From the NCBI RefSeq assembly GCF_003576645.1, contig NC_044922.1, positions 24,056,275-24,120,274 on the forward strand: a stretch of DNA of 64,000 nt. The letters run 5' to 3'. Shown here piece by piece: positions 22,291 to 32,835 of the stretch. How positions within the stretch are numbered: position 1 is the stretch's first letter; each line of letters opens with the position of its first letter. The stretch comes from Ipomoea triloba. Its lineage: Eukaryota; Streptophyta; Magnoliopsida; Solanales; Convolvulaceae. A model generated the notes under the pieces. It had not been told where the DNA came from. It was given only the letters and a program-made list of their open reading frames with translations, and did no database searches. The translations under genes were made by a program, and so were the position numbers.

Positions 22291-24365
22291 TCATGTGTTT
22301 GTTGATTGTGACGCCAACCTGGGATGATTATGCTCTCCTTCATAAGTAACAATCAACATCGAAGGGTCTTCCAAACATCTTTCCACGTGCTTCCTTGCAG
22401 GGCAGCCTCTCATGCTACTACATTTGTAGTATCCTCTGCACAAGCACAGTCAACGTTTAGCTACTGAAAACATGGGTTTTACATTTTTGTGACACATTTG
22501 GAATGGTAACAGAGATGTCATCACACTACATAGTTGTTGGCAGAACATGGGTTTTACATAAAAACAACAGAAGCTCAGATGTTAGATTGATATATTTATC
22601 ATATAATATTGTACATGTTTACAATAAGCCACTTATCCAACGAGGCTAAAACTGAACTCCATGATAAAAACAATAACGCAGTAACGTTATAGAAATACTT
22701 CGAACAGTGACTGTAGCAGCCAATTGTTTTAGTTCTGTTTACAACTAAAAATAAAAATATCAATCTCTGTACATAGCCAACCCAACACCAAGTGTTCCTA
22801 GACATACACACAAAAACAGGAATCCTGGGGCAATCCTAGCCAAGTTGGTCCGGTTGTTGACTTGGTAACCACAAGGTTACAAGGGAGCGGCCTATTTGAC
22901 CTTCTTGGTGTGAGGCGATCAGTTATGGGAAACCTAGGATGGTTTACCTCCTTGTGGTCCTTTGCTGGCTAGGGTCATCAGACCGTATTTACCCAGGGCA
23001 CACCCTCGGGTAGTGGCTGCGGGTTTCTCTCGTCACAAAAAAAAAAAAAAAGGAGGCTATCATGGATTCAAGGTTTTCATCATCAACTACCAAAATGGAA
23101 AAAGTTGAGACTCGACAGAAATCAGCTCAGTCGTTACTTGGGCTGGAATCATTTTATACTGAATGAAACCAAACTTTCACCTCTTACGCTCTTGTGTGTC
23201 CAACAAGGCAAGAACGGAATTAATGAAAACGATTTCCATCGAGAAAAGGCATGGCGCTATAATAGAGCTGTTTATTCTTCGACTTACAAGGCAAGTATGC
23301 AATCAAGCAGCATAATGCAAGAAGAATGAAATGAACTTACATCCTATTTTCCAACATATATCACAATTGAAATGCACTAAGAAAGTTTATTTGAAAGATA
23401 CCTTGGGTGAGGAGAACCTTTGATTGGCTTCTGGCCGTACTTCCTCCAACAATACTCATCTTGGGGAATATCAGCAAGCTTGTTACTGATAGCAGGAACT
23501 TTTATAGATCTTTTTACCCTATGTTTCCTGTCCAAAGGTAATTCTGAATTGTTCATATCGGAAAGAGAGAAATGAACAGCAGAACAAGGCAAGGGAAGTA
23601 AATGCAGCTTAAATGAGCATACCTTTTCTTTGAACAGTGGCACCTGCCACTGCTTCCACATTTCGCACTTCCATCCTCTCCCCTACCAGAACACCTTTTC
23701 TTGCGTTGAAATGTACTCTGATCCCCAGAGCAAGAGGCCCCGATTAAATGAAAAGCACTCCCATCCATATTCGCAACACTCCCGTCAACACTCAGCGAGG
23801 ATATAAAAGACCGTGTAGTGGACAAGGTAGGTGTGCAAGTAGTGCTATCAAAATTTAGACTAATTCCACTATTGCTGGACTGACGACAAATCATTTCTCC
23901 ATGGCGATGCTGTTGCTGCTGAAGCTCATACCTTTGTTGTTGTTGAGGGAACCGATAGTTTGTCATTGAAGTATAATGGGGTAATTGAATAGGGCTTTTA
24001 CCATGTAGGGGGTTCCCCAATGTGAGAGCACTATTCACAGTAGAACTCCTTTCTTGATTTAGGATTTCAAGTGAATTGATTGGGAGAAGGTGAAGGGCTT
24101 TGGGGCGATCATCATTTCCAGTGACGGGGTTTTCCAATAGAAATTTCGGGGAGAGAGGGGTATGAGTCCTGTTGCCCTTTCTCACCCTTGCATGACCCAA
24201 CTTAGAATTCAGCAGAGAAACAACCCTCTTGAACTTATGGACAGCATCCCCAGATTCAATCAATAACTTTCCATAATGGTTCTCATCCTGAGGTTGAGAC
24301 AACAGACTAATAATCCTATGGCAACTATGTACAGCTGCCTTGTTAGCTTCCTCAATCTCCTCCAT
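22291..24365 (-). CDS. WRKY transcription factor, group IId (WRKY39/74-like)
   Basis: Three exons: complement of 22291-22435, 23402-23527 and 23623-24365, giving 337 residues with GT-AG introns. Residues 40-63 ([23 protein letters not shown]) are the calmodulin-binding C-motif and HARF-like region of group IId. A Gln-rich stretch lies at 140-152, [10 protein letters not shown] at 186-195, and a Cys/Lys-rich segment with nuclear signal KKRKHRVKR at 246-254. The WRKY domain has WRKYGQK at 275-281 and a C2H2 finger C295-X5-C301-X23-H325-X-H327. Intron 2 splits the Arg codon after PHP, the standard R-type WRKY position. Residue 274 is Cys where relatives usually have Ser. It should bind W-box DNA in the nucleus, with calcium/calmodulin input, as known for the group. 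The length matches the family. Intron 2 (966 bp) carries two SINE pieces. Confidence 0.95.
22484..22543 (-). mobile_element. SINE fragment in WRKY intron 2
   Basis: A roughly 60-bp insert is flanked on both sides by the 16-bp AACATGGGTTTTACAT, a clear target-site duplication. The insert matches part of the SINE at 112-222 (GATGTCATCACACTACAT), so it is a short, truncated retroposition. Confidence 0.75.
22823..23055 (+). mobile_element. SINE in WRKY intron 2, antisense to the gene
   Basis: It starts GGGGCAATCCTAGCCAAGTT, contains GGTTTACCTCCTTGTGGTCC and TTTGCTGGCTAGGGTCA, and ends with a 16-A tract. The family is that of 12288-12425 and 52180-52372. The insertion lies well away from the intron's splice sites. 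Confidence 0.8.
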
Positions 24366-25337
24366 CTTAACTTCAGCCCAGAATTTCCTTTTCTTCTATG
24401 AAAATAACAACTCCAATTCCTAAAATCTAAGACATAAAACTAAAGAAACTCTGCAACCACTAAAATTCCTTCCATATCTCAACTGTAAAACTTCAACCAT
24501 CCATTCAAACATACACAAGTAACTAATATCTCATCTTTTTAACACCCCAGTTTTTCTTTTCTACTACCTTTATCCAAATTCAAGAAATTGAATTCAAGAA
24601 AGGAAGCATTTTATCAAACAGAACAGCAGTCTAAAGAGTAAAGACCAGTATCAAGTGGGTATTCAGAAGAAACTAAACCAAAAACTGAAAAACGCAGAAA
24701 GAAAATCAATGGATAAACTGGAGAGGAAAAAAACAGAACAGAACAGACCTTTCGATATGCTGCAAACCCTAGATTCTTCAATACCCATAGGCAGTGTGTG
24801 CTAGAGAGAGAAAAACAACAAAAACAGGTGCCAAAGAGAAGATTTTGCTTCAACAATTCACTGAAGCCTAGCATTAACAAGGCGTAAAGAACACAAAGAT
24901 GCAAGCTTTTTCACTTCATTTTCAAAGTTTAGATAGAGAAGCAGAGCCCAAAAGTAAAAATTATTCGCCGGAGTCTGAGTCCCAGGATTCGCAAAGGGAT
25001 AAAGAGAATAATATCAAAGGGAAGCACAGAGAAACTGCCATCTCTGTCGCAGATTTCAAAGCGGGGCCCACGTTGGACCTAAACACTCACTCCCTTTCAG
25101 AATTTAGTTTGTTTTGGTTGTTAATCTAAATTGCAGATTAATGTAATAATGTAAGTAATTTCATTTTTAAAAATTTTTCTAAATTAGAAACAATTTTGTT
25201 TCTTCTGACGTAGGTCGTGTCCTGTCACTTCGCTCACGAGAATCTTACTATGACTTTGCGAGTTGAATTGATATTATAAAACAACAAATTCTACTTTTTA
25301 AGCTTTCACTAATTACAGGTTGAAAAATATTATCGTC
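24366..25337. other. WRKY 5' flank and promoter region
   Basis: Upstream of the WRKY ATG there is a C/T-poor leader, then about 900 bp without another gene. Two frames (24614-24904 and 24899-25129) have no recognised domain. No clear TATA box could be assigned. Confidence 0.4.
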
Positions 25338-25485
25338 CTGTTATGTAAATTGCGGTTCCGGATTGGATTAGAAGGTATAATTAATTGATAAAATTACTTA
25401 TAAAAAATGTTTGGTAATTAGGTATTAGTTGATAGCTGTTTGGTATAATTTATTTAAGGGTAATTGAAAAGATTGCTTTGAGTAG
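25338..25485. mobile_element. Left half of a MITE split by an LTR element
   Basis: Starts TCCTGTTATGTAAAT and continues GTATTAGTTGATAGCTGTTTGG to GCTTTGAGTAG, aligning with the intact relative at 40170-40439. The right half resumes at 30970. Confidence 0.75.
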
Positions 25486-26057
25486 TGTTGGTTTTATGAC
25501 TTTTGGGTAGTCAAAGGCAGGCCAACACTACCTGTTAGAATAGCGAGAATATAGGAAATATGTAGGAAAAATATATGGAGAGTAGCGAGAATATAGGAAA
25601 TATGTAGGAAAAATATATGGAGAGAATATAGGTATTGTATTGCTCAGAATTGCTTTATATGGAGAGAATATAGGTATTGTATTGCTCAGAATTGCTTCCC
25701 CTGGAGAGAATATAGGTATTGTATTGCTCAGAATTGCTTCCCCCTTTAATTTCTCCGGTATTGTATTGCTCAGAATTGCTTCCCCCTTTAATTTCTCCGT
25801 GTGTGGAGGGTCTATTTACACACATTTTGGGCCTAGAGCCCTACAAGGAATAAGAATCTTGGACCGCCTCATATTGGGAGCCCCTGTTACATTATAACTA
25901 ATAAACCATAATCTTGCTAATATTACAAGTGCTAAGTCCAATCCTTATCGAACTCTTATGTAGCTTTGTGTTGAGGGTCCTTCTTGGGCTTTCTTGATCC
26001 AATTGCTTTCTTGGGCCGGCCTATGTAGTCCAGGCCTAGTGTATTATCCATCATCCA
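25486..26057 (-). repeat. LTR (minus), with local tandem duplications
   Basis: It runs on the minus strand from TGGATGATGG (plus 26048-26057) to CAACA at 25486. It is longer than the 404-bp right-hand LTR because a 40-bp unit (GAATATAGGTATTGTATTGC) is repeated four times at 25565-25800. Extra copies of the PPT-U3 junction lie just outside it at 26180-26330. Confidence 0.75.
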
Positions 26058-26409
26058 GTCCCCCACTTTCTTGAGACTTTGTGGATACGAAGTCTCTAGA
26101 AAGTATACTTTCTTGAGACTTTGTGGATACGAAGTCTCTAGAAAGTATACTTGCTCTCTTGGGCCGGTCCATGTAGTTCAGGCCTAGTGTATTATCCATC
26201 ATCCAGTCCCCCACTTTCTTGAGACTTTGTGGATACGAAGTCTCTAGAAAGTATACTTGTTCACTTGGGCCGGTCCATGTAGTCCAGGCCTAGTGTATTA
26301 TCCATCATCCAGTCCTCTACTTTCTTGAGATTTTGTGAATACAAAGTCTTGGAAAAGTATAATTGTACTTTTTTGTTTCGATCAATCTGTAAATAGATTT
26401 TTTTTTTCA

Positions 26410-27612
26410 TTGCCTAGTGAGTATGCGTTTCTTCCACACAGTGGTGGAATACGAGTCTGTCACTGGCTAATGTGTATATATGTCTTCCACTCGGTGGTGG
26501 CTACAAGTCTTCCATTGCCTAGTGAGTATGCGTTTCTTCCACACGGTGGTGGAATACGAGTCTGCCACTGGCCAATAGGTATATGTCTTCCACTCGGTGG
26601 TGGGTATATGTCTTCCATTGCCTAGTGAGTATGCGTTTCTTCCACACAGTGGTGGGAATAAGAGTCTGCCACTGGCTAATGTGTATATGTCTTCCACTCG
26701 GTGGTGGATATATGTCTTCCGGTGGTGGAATACGAGTCTGCTTCCATTGCCTAGTGAGTATGCGTTTCTTCCACACAGTGGTGGGAATAAGAGTCTGCCA
26801 CTGGCTAATGTGTATATGTCTTCCACTCGGTGGTGGATATATGTCTTCCACTCGGTGGTGGGTATATGTCTTCCATTGCCTAGTGAGTATGCGTTTCTTC
26901 CACACGGTGGTGGAATACGAGTCTGCCACTGGCCAATAGGTATATGTCTTCCACTCGGTGGTGGGTATATGTCTTCCCCTCGGTGGTGGGTATATGTCTT
27001 CCATTGCCTAGTGAGTATGCGTTTCTTCCACACAGTGGTGGGAATAAGAGTCTGCCACTGGCTAATGTGTATATGTCTTCCACTCGGTGGTGGATATATG
27101 TCTTCCACTCGGTGGTGGGTATATGTCTTCCATTGCCTAGTGAGTATGCGTTTCTTCCACACGGTGGTGGGAATACGAGTCTGCCACTGACTAATGGGTA
27201 TATGTCTTCCACTCGGTGGTGGGTATATGTCTTTCACTCGGTGGTGGGTATATGTCTTCCACTCGGTGGTGGGTATATGTCTTCCATTGCCTAGTGAGTA
27301 TGCGTTTCTTCCACACGGTGGTGGGAATACGAGTCTGCCACTGGCTAATGGGTATATGTCTTCCACACGGTTGTGAGCATAAGTCTTCCATTGCCTAGTG
27401 AGTATGCGTTTCTTCCACACGGTGGTGGGAATACGAGTCAGCCACTGGCTTTTTCTTTTTTTTTTTTCATTGCCTAGTGAGTATGCGTTTCTTCCACACG
27501 GTGGTGGGAATACGAGTCCGTCATTGGCTTTTTTTTCTTTTTTTTTTTCATTGCCTAGTGAGTATGCGTTTCTTCCACACGGTGGTGGGAATACGAGTCT
27601 GCCACTAGCTTC
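26410..27612 (-). repeat. Left minisatellite array in the LTR element
   Basis: Eleven copies of a unit containing GAGTATGCGTTTCTTCCACA, spaced 78-155 bp, are interspersed with shorter TCTTCCACTCGGTGGTGG sub-units. It is the inverted, diverged counterpart of the array at 29444-30262. Long frames on both strands here come from the repeat period and are not proteins. Confidence 0.9.
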
Positions 27613-28748
27613 TTTTTTTTTTCATGACTCCAAGTTTGATTCCATTGCAGTAGTTGATTCCAATATTCATACAAATAATCCAGCAATAGGAGTACACACA
27701 CGTAATATTCGATTCCAGAAACCAACCAAATCAACTTATATGTGATCAAGCCTTAATTTATATGTTGTTCTCTTATAACATATAATACATGATTAAACAA
27801 ATCTTAATTTATATGTCATTCTCTTATTACATATAATACATGATTAATAGTGGCATACCATATACTATATAAATCATGCAACAACAAGTTATATATACAT
27901 TGAATACAAAATAATACGTACATAACAGCAGGTACATGGCTTGAATCAATATATATAATAGCACTTACATTTATAACATATATGTTATTAATTCCACAAG
28001 TATAATATACATATATATTATGCATATATAGACAGTATGTATGTACACGCATGACATATATGTTTGTTAATTGAATTTGATTTCGCAAAACATTCAAGTC
28101 AATTTATATATACAAACAGTACGTACATACATGGATCATGGATTCCAACATTAACATACAGTACGGACAAAATATATGCACTTCAACATAGCAATGTTTG
28201 ATTCCAACATTAATGTACAGTACGTATGTATAAATTCATAACCAACGAAACATAAGCATGCGATTTTGATTTTATTGATTCCAAATCATCAACGATCACA
28301 AACCAAATCTTACGGCAGTGATAATAAATTAAACCTTATAATTAAAAATCCCCAAATATCATGAACCCTAATTTTAGTGATTAATCAATTTATAAGCATG
28401 CTTTTATACCGAATGTTAATTAAAACCTTTGTGCGCTTATAACTTGAATGCGGGAGCACAATTAACAATGAATCACATGTAAATCAACTCAATCAAGTGT
28501 CAACTAAACAATATTCATGATCATGGATCCTTAATTAAAACAAGAATAAGGATAAAGACTTACTTGGTTCCGTGTAATCTCTAACTTGAATAACCAATAA
28601 TGCTTCACCTCTGTAATCTGTATGCCTTAATTACTTCCTGATGATATGGGGACCACGCCACTAGGAAAGTCGGAACCAGTGCAGGTCCGAATGATTTGAA
28701 TTGAGGATCGATGGTGAAAAGTAGAGATCACGAGACTATTCGTATCGA
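27613..28748 (-). mobile_element. Internal non-coding region of the minus-strand element
   Basis: AT-rich DNA with many TATATATG and GTACGTACAT words. No gag or pol motifs are seen on either strand, consistent with a LARD-type derivative. Confidence 0.55.
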
Positions 28749-28767
28749 TCCCCACAGACGGCGCCAA
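28749..28767 (-). promoter_or_regulatory. Primer-binding site of the LTR element
   Basis: On the minus strand TTGGCGCCGTCTGTGGGGA directly follows the LTR terminus CCAACA. TGGCGCCG-type sites are used by plant LTR elements primed by tRNAs other than initiator Met; the exact tRNA is not determined here. Confidence 0.7.
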
Positions 28768-29113
28768 TGTTGGTTTTATGACTTCTGGGTAGTCAAAGGC
28801 AGGCCAACACTACCTGTTAGAATAGCGAGAATATAGGAAATATGTAAGAAAATATAGTGAGAGAATATAGGTATTGTATTGCTCATAATTGCTTGTCCCC
28901 CACTTTATAGAGACTTCGCACTTTGTGGATACGAAGTCTCTATCAAGTATACTTGCTCTCTTGGGCCGGTCCATGTAGTCCAGGCCTAGTGTATTATCCA
29001 TCATTAGTCCCCCACTTTCTTGAGACTTTGTGGATATGAAGTCTCTAGAAAGTATACTTGCTCTCTTGGGCCGGTCCATGTAGCTCAGGCCTAGTGTTAT
29101 TATCTATCATCCG
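28768..29113 (-). repeat. 5' LTR (minus), internally deleted
   Basis: It shares both ends with the other two LTRs (U3 start GGATGATAGATAATA, U5 end ACCAACA). It lacks the middle part with TATAAATA, so it is unlikely to drive transcription. Confidence 0.7.
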
Positions 29114-29359
29114 AGTTTTGATAAGATCCGGTGCATTAGCTAGCAAAGTTCCTGATTGCGCTCAACACCGAGGCAGTATTCAAGTCGATCGCTAGAAAAG
29201 AGAAATTGCAGTCTAATTACGGGAGAGCAACCATGAACTCCATAAGGGAACCAATTACACTCGCCGGGAAGATCTCAATTTTAAAATGGTTTGAGATCAA
29301 GGCCATCCAAGGATGCAAGAACTAGCTAATATGTACGTGTGCCTGCATGACAGTAAGTT

Positions 29360-29363
<4 letters not shown>

Positions 29364-29424
<61 letters not shown>
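29364..29424. repeat. (TA)n microsatellite inside the LTR element
   Basis: A TA run followed by a poly(A) stretch immediately precedes the right minisatellite array. Confidence 0.9.
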
Positions 29425-29427
<3 letters not shown>

Positions 29428-29443
29428 AAAAAAAAAAAAAAAA

Positions 29444-30262
29444 AGCCAGGGGCAGACTCGTATTCCCCCCACCGTGTGGAAGAAACGCATACCCACTAGG
29501 CAATGGAAGACATATACCCATCAGCCAGGGACAGACTCGTATTCCCCCCACCGTGTGGAAGAAACGCATACCCACTAGGCAATGGAAGACATATACCCAT
29601 CAGCCAGGGACAGACTCGTATTCCCCCCACCGTGTGGAAGAAACGCATACCCACTAGGCAATGGAAGACATATACCCATCAGCCAGGGACAGACTCGTAT
29701 TCCCCCCACCGTGTGGAAGAAACGCATACCCACTAGGCAATGGAAGACATATACCCATCAGCCAGGGACAGACTCGTATTCCCCCCACCGTGTGGAAGAA
29801 ACGCATACCCACTAGGCAATGGAAGACATATACCCATCAGCCAGGGACAGACTCGTATTCCCCCCACCGTGTGGAAGAAACGCATACCCACTAGGCAATG
29901 GAAGACATATACCCATCAGCCAGGGACAGACTCGTATTCCCCCCACCGTGTGGAAGAAACGCATACTCACTAGGCAATGAAAAAAAAAAAAAAAAAAAAA
30001 GAAAGAAAGCCAGTGGCATACTCGTATTCCCACCACCATGTGGAAGAAACGCATACTCACTAGGCAATGAAAAAAAAATCATACCCATTAGCTAGTGGCA
30101 GACTTGTATTTCCACCACCGTGTGGAAGAAACGCATACTCACTAGGCAATGGAAGACATATAACCACCATCGAGTGGAAGACATATACCCATCAGCCAGT
30201 GACAGACTCGTATTCCCACCACCGTGTGGAAGAAACGCATACTCACTAGGCAATGGAAGAAA
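29444..30262 (+). repeat. Right minisatellite array, 79-bp perfect period
   Basis: Units with CCGTGTGGAAGAAACGCATA recur ten times. The first seven (about 29450-29990) have an identical 79-bp period, and the last three are diverged with A-rich spacers. Because 79 is not a multiple of 3, each unit opens a 77-residue frame spanning three units; these are artefacts of the period. Confidence 0.95.
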
Positions 30263-30550
30263 AAAAATTCTATTTACAGATTGATCGAAACAAAAAAGCA
30301 CAATTATACTTTCCCGAGAATTTGTATTCACAAAATCCCAAGAAAGTGGAGGACTGGATGATGGATAATACACTAGGCCTGGACTACATGGACCGGCCCA
30401 AGTGAACAAGTATACTTTCTAGAGACTTCGTATCCACAAAGTCCCAAGAAAGTGGAGGACTGGATGATGGATAATACACTAGGCCTGGACTACATGGACC
30501 GGCCAAGAGAGTAAGTATACTTTCTAGAGACTTCGTATCCACAAAGTCTC

Positions 30551-30565
30551 AAGAAAGTGGGGGAC
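30551..30565 (+). promoter_or_regulatory. Polypurine tract
   Basis: AAGAAAGTGGGGGAC directly precedes the LTR start TGGATGATGG. Two partial copies of the PPT-U3 junction occur upstream at 30340-30360 and 30450-30470. Confidence 0.7.
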
Positions 30566-30969
30566 TGGATGATGGATAATACACTAGGCCTGGACTACAT
30601 AGGCCGGCCCAAGAAAGCAATTGGATCAAGAAAGCCCAAGAAGGACCCTCAACACAAAGCTACATAAGAGTTCGATAAGGATTGGACTTAGCACTTGTAA
30701 TATTAGCAAGATTAGGGTTTATTAGTTATAATGTAACAAGGACTCCCAATATGAGGCGGTCCAGGATTCTTATTCCTTGTAGGGCTCTAGGCCCAAAATG
30801 TGTATAAATAGACCCTCCACACAAGGAGAAATTAAAGGGGGAAGCAATTCTGAGCAATACAATACCTATATTCTCTCCATATATTTTTCCTACATATTTC
30901 CTATATTCTCGCTATTCTAACAGGTAGTGTTGGCCTGCCTTTGACTACCCAAAAGTCATAAAACCAACA
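30566..30969 (+). repeat. LTR (plus), right end of the composite
   Basis: 404 bp from TGGATGATGG to AACCAACA, with TATAAATA at 30803-30810 as the likely U3 promoter. It is the most intact of the three LTRs. Confidence 0.8.
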
Positions 30970-31115
30970 AGTAGCATTTTGAAATTTAGTATTTTGGAGT
31001 TACAAAAAGCTTATTAACCAAACACTTATATTGATTTTTTTAACCAAGTCAAACAACTAATAATATCAAATAGGCCAAAATTGGTTGATACGCTAATTAT
31101 TTACAAAGCTGGGCC
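30970..31115. mobile_element. Right half of the split MITE
   Basis: Begins AGTAGCATTTTGAAATTTAG and ends TTATTTACAAAGCTGGGCC, matching the 3' half of the MITE at 40170-40439. Joining it to 25338-25485 minus one AGTAG restores the family layout. Confidence 0.75.
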
Positions 31116-31924
31116 TATATGTATTCTTACTTCTTACACTTAATTTATACTTTGTCTTACAAATTCTTGATATAGATACTTTTTTGGGATCCACATAATA
31201 AAATATCATATCTTTGTTTGTCACATTATGGAGTAAAAGTGAGCGAACATAATTTGGGATTACATGTAATAGATCGATTTTCAATTAATAATTGGAACAA
31301 TGAAAATTTTAAATGAATATTCTTAATCGATCAAAATTAACCGACAAACTAATTATAACTGATATAATTAAAATTGAAGGTTTTCGGTCATTTAAATATA
31401 ATTAAAAATTTGTAAAAATGTTACTAAATTTATTTTATTTATTTGACTAATGAGTTTTGTAAGAATGTTAAATTTATTTTATTTATTTGACTAATGCTAA
31501 AGGGTTAAATTGTTGAAGCAAATACACAATTTCTTTGTATTTATAGTTTATTAAGATTAATGTCCTCAAGCACAACAGCGGTGAAATGTTAATAGACAAT
31601 ATTTATGTATTATGTTGTCAACAAATACACTGCAATCCAATAATCTATTAAAATTAATGTGATGAGTTGTGGGCGTGCAAAATGTAATTTGGCTAAGGTT
31701 AGACTTTTTTTTCCTTTGGATTAGTCTTTTATTTTTTAGTCGGCTTTTAATTTTCTCCTTAAAACAGATATATGATAAAAAAAGGCCAAAAAAAAATTTA
31801 CCTTAATAAACGAAAATGACCTAAAACATAAATATTCAAACAGTTTGATTTTCGGTTGTCGGTTTTCAATCGGTCTGATTTTTTCACAGACCTAGTTGTA
31901 ATATTGTCATATTTAGTCTTATTT
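31116..31924. other. Intergenic, no gene seen
   Basis: AT-rich DNA; a 43-bp direct repeat (GTTAAATTTATTTTATTTAT) occurs at about 31425-31495. No coding evidence. Confidence 0.45.
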
Positions 31925-32210
31925 TTTAATTCTGTCTCATACGTATATGGTGAGATTAAAGGTAAAGCCTACTTTGAGAAAGTGTTTGCTGCTTTGATTG
32001 AGTTGTTTGATGATTATGCTATCACTTGTAACCCTATTGTTGTCCCTACTGCTTCTAGTTCTAGTAGTCCTTGTACTGATTCTACACCGTCTGCATCTGT
32101 CTCAGTTGGGAGGCCACAACATTTATTGAAGTCCCAAATAAAGAAACAAAGAATGGAAAGTGTGTGTGTGTGGTTGAATGATATATTTATAGCAATGGTT
32201 AAAAAATAGA
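31925..32210 (+). pseudogene. hAT (RICESLEEPER-like) transposase fragment
   Basis: The plus frame reads SYVYGEIKGKAYFEKVFAAL followed by ELFDDYAI and a Ser-rich linker. This pattern occurs in the RNase H-fold region of plant BED-finger hAT transposases. The start and the catalytic region are missing, and the frame runs into non-homologous residues. Confidence 0.6.
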
Positions 32211-32217
32211 ATCCTAT

Positions 32218-32253
32218 GCTTTCCGCGACACCCTTACAGGTGTCGCGGAAAGC
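32218..32253. repeat. 15-bp perfect hairpin, GC-rich
   Basis: GCTTTCCGCGACACC pairs exactly with GGTGTCGCGGAAAGC across a 6-nt loop (CTTACA). Similar hairpins are known from non-coding parts of some plant DNA transposons; here the parent element is unknown. Confidence 0.85.
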
Positions 32254-32274
32254 CTAGGCATTTCTATGTCACCC

Positions 32275-32308
32275 AAATCCGCTACACTTGTACAAGTGTA
32301 GCGGATTT
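32275..32308. repeat. 34-bp perfect palindrome
   Basis: AAATCCGCTACACTTGT is followed directly by its exact complement, with no loop. A further partial arm copy (TTGTACAAGTGTAGTGGAT) follows at 32312-32330. Confidence 0.9.
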
Positions 32309-32724
32309 TCTTGTACAAGTGTAGTGGATGTGATGTTATGTATTAGTGTTAATATATTAAAGTCGCTATTATTTTATTTAAAAAGTCAGACTTGTATGAA
32401 ACTGTCTAACGAATTAAGATCCGTGAGACAAATCGAATCTAGCATAGTTGCTTGTTTGAGTCTTGCTAGTCCCCGAGTTGAATGTATCTCACTCGAGGCA
32501 CACCCATGGCGTCCTCCTTGAGGGTCTTCTTGATTTCATCTGAAGGGCGAGTGAAAATATGACCACCTCTATCGTATTTAAATGCAGTCTTGGTCATGCT
32601 GTTCGCGACCTAAGTTTGCTCTCTGTAGACATGATTAACCTTCACAATCCAATCACAGTTAGTCATATGTTTGCACCATCTTCACAATGTTTCCAATGGG
32701 TCATGTTCCGCGCACCTTGATTGC

Positions 32725-32835
32725 ATTTAGGTGTGAAAATAGGTCAGACCCCTTTGTAGGGCCTCTGGCCTGGGCTATTTTGGGCCTAGTTTGGCCTGGC
32801 CTTTTTAGTAAATAGGCCAGACTTAGACCTATTTA
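32725..32835. mobile_element. hAT-type terminal region
   Basis: TTTAGGTGTGAAAATAGGTC followed by clustered GGCCTGG/GGCC motifs matches the style of the hAT end at 20570-20700 (inverted there). It may belong with the transposase scrap at 31925. Confidence 0.4.

Larger units (their letters stand above)
25486..30969. mobile_element. Composite inverted non-autonomous LTR element
   Basis: Both outer ends are the same LTR end: TGTTGGTTTTATGACTT at 25486 and its reverse complement ending AAACCAACA at 30969. Each abuts AGTAG (25481-25485 and 30970-30974), a 5-bp target duplication. The left part is a minus-strand element: 5' LTR 28768-29113, primer-binding site 28749-28767, internal DNA, minisatellite array, PPT, 3' LTR 25486-26057. 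The right part is a plus-strand, 5'-truncated copy: array, PPT, LTR 30566-30969. No gag or pol frame is visible. Ordinary integration would place a U3 start at one end and a U5 end at the other, so this U5-U5 layout is abnormal. Confidence 0.8.

Noticed and set aside
24614..25129. Two frames upstream of WRKY
   Set aside because: No family match or splice evidence. The minus-strand one lies in the likely WRKY promoter or leader.
26335..27745. Frames up to 317 residues on both strands
   Set aside because: They come from the minisatellite period inside the LTR element. Translations repeat the unit in different frames and match no known family.
29313..30249. Repeated 77-residue frames (MEDIYPSARD...)
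   Set aside because: A 79-bp period, one more than a multiple of 3, makes each unit open the same frame over three units. This is arithmetic from the repeat with no evidence of selection.
29444..30262. CRISPR-like regular repeat array
   Set aside because: The repeat covers the whole 79-bp unit with no variable spacers, and the genome is a plant's.
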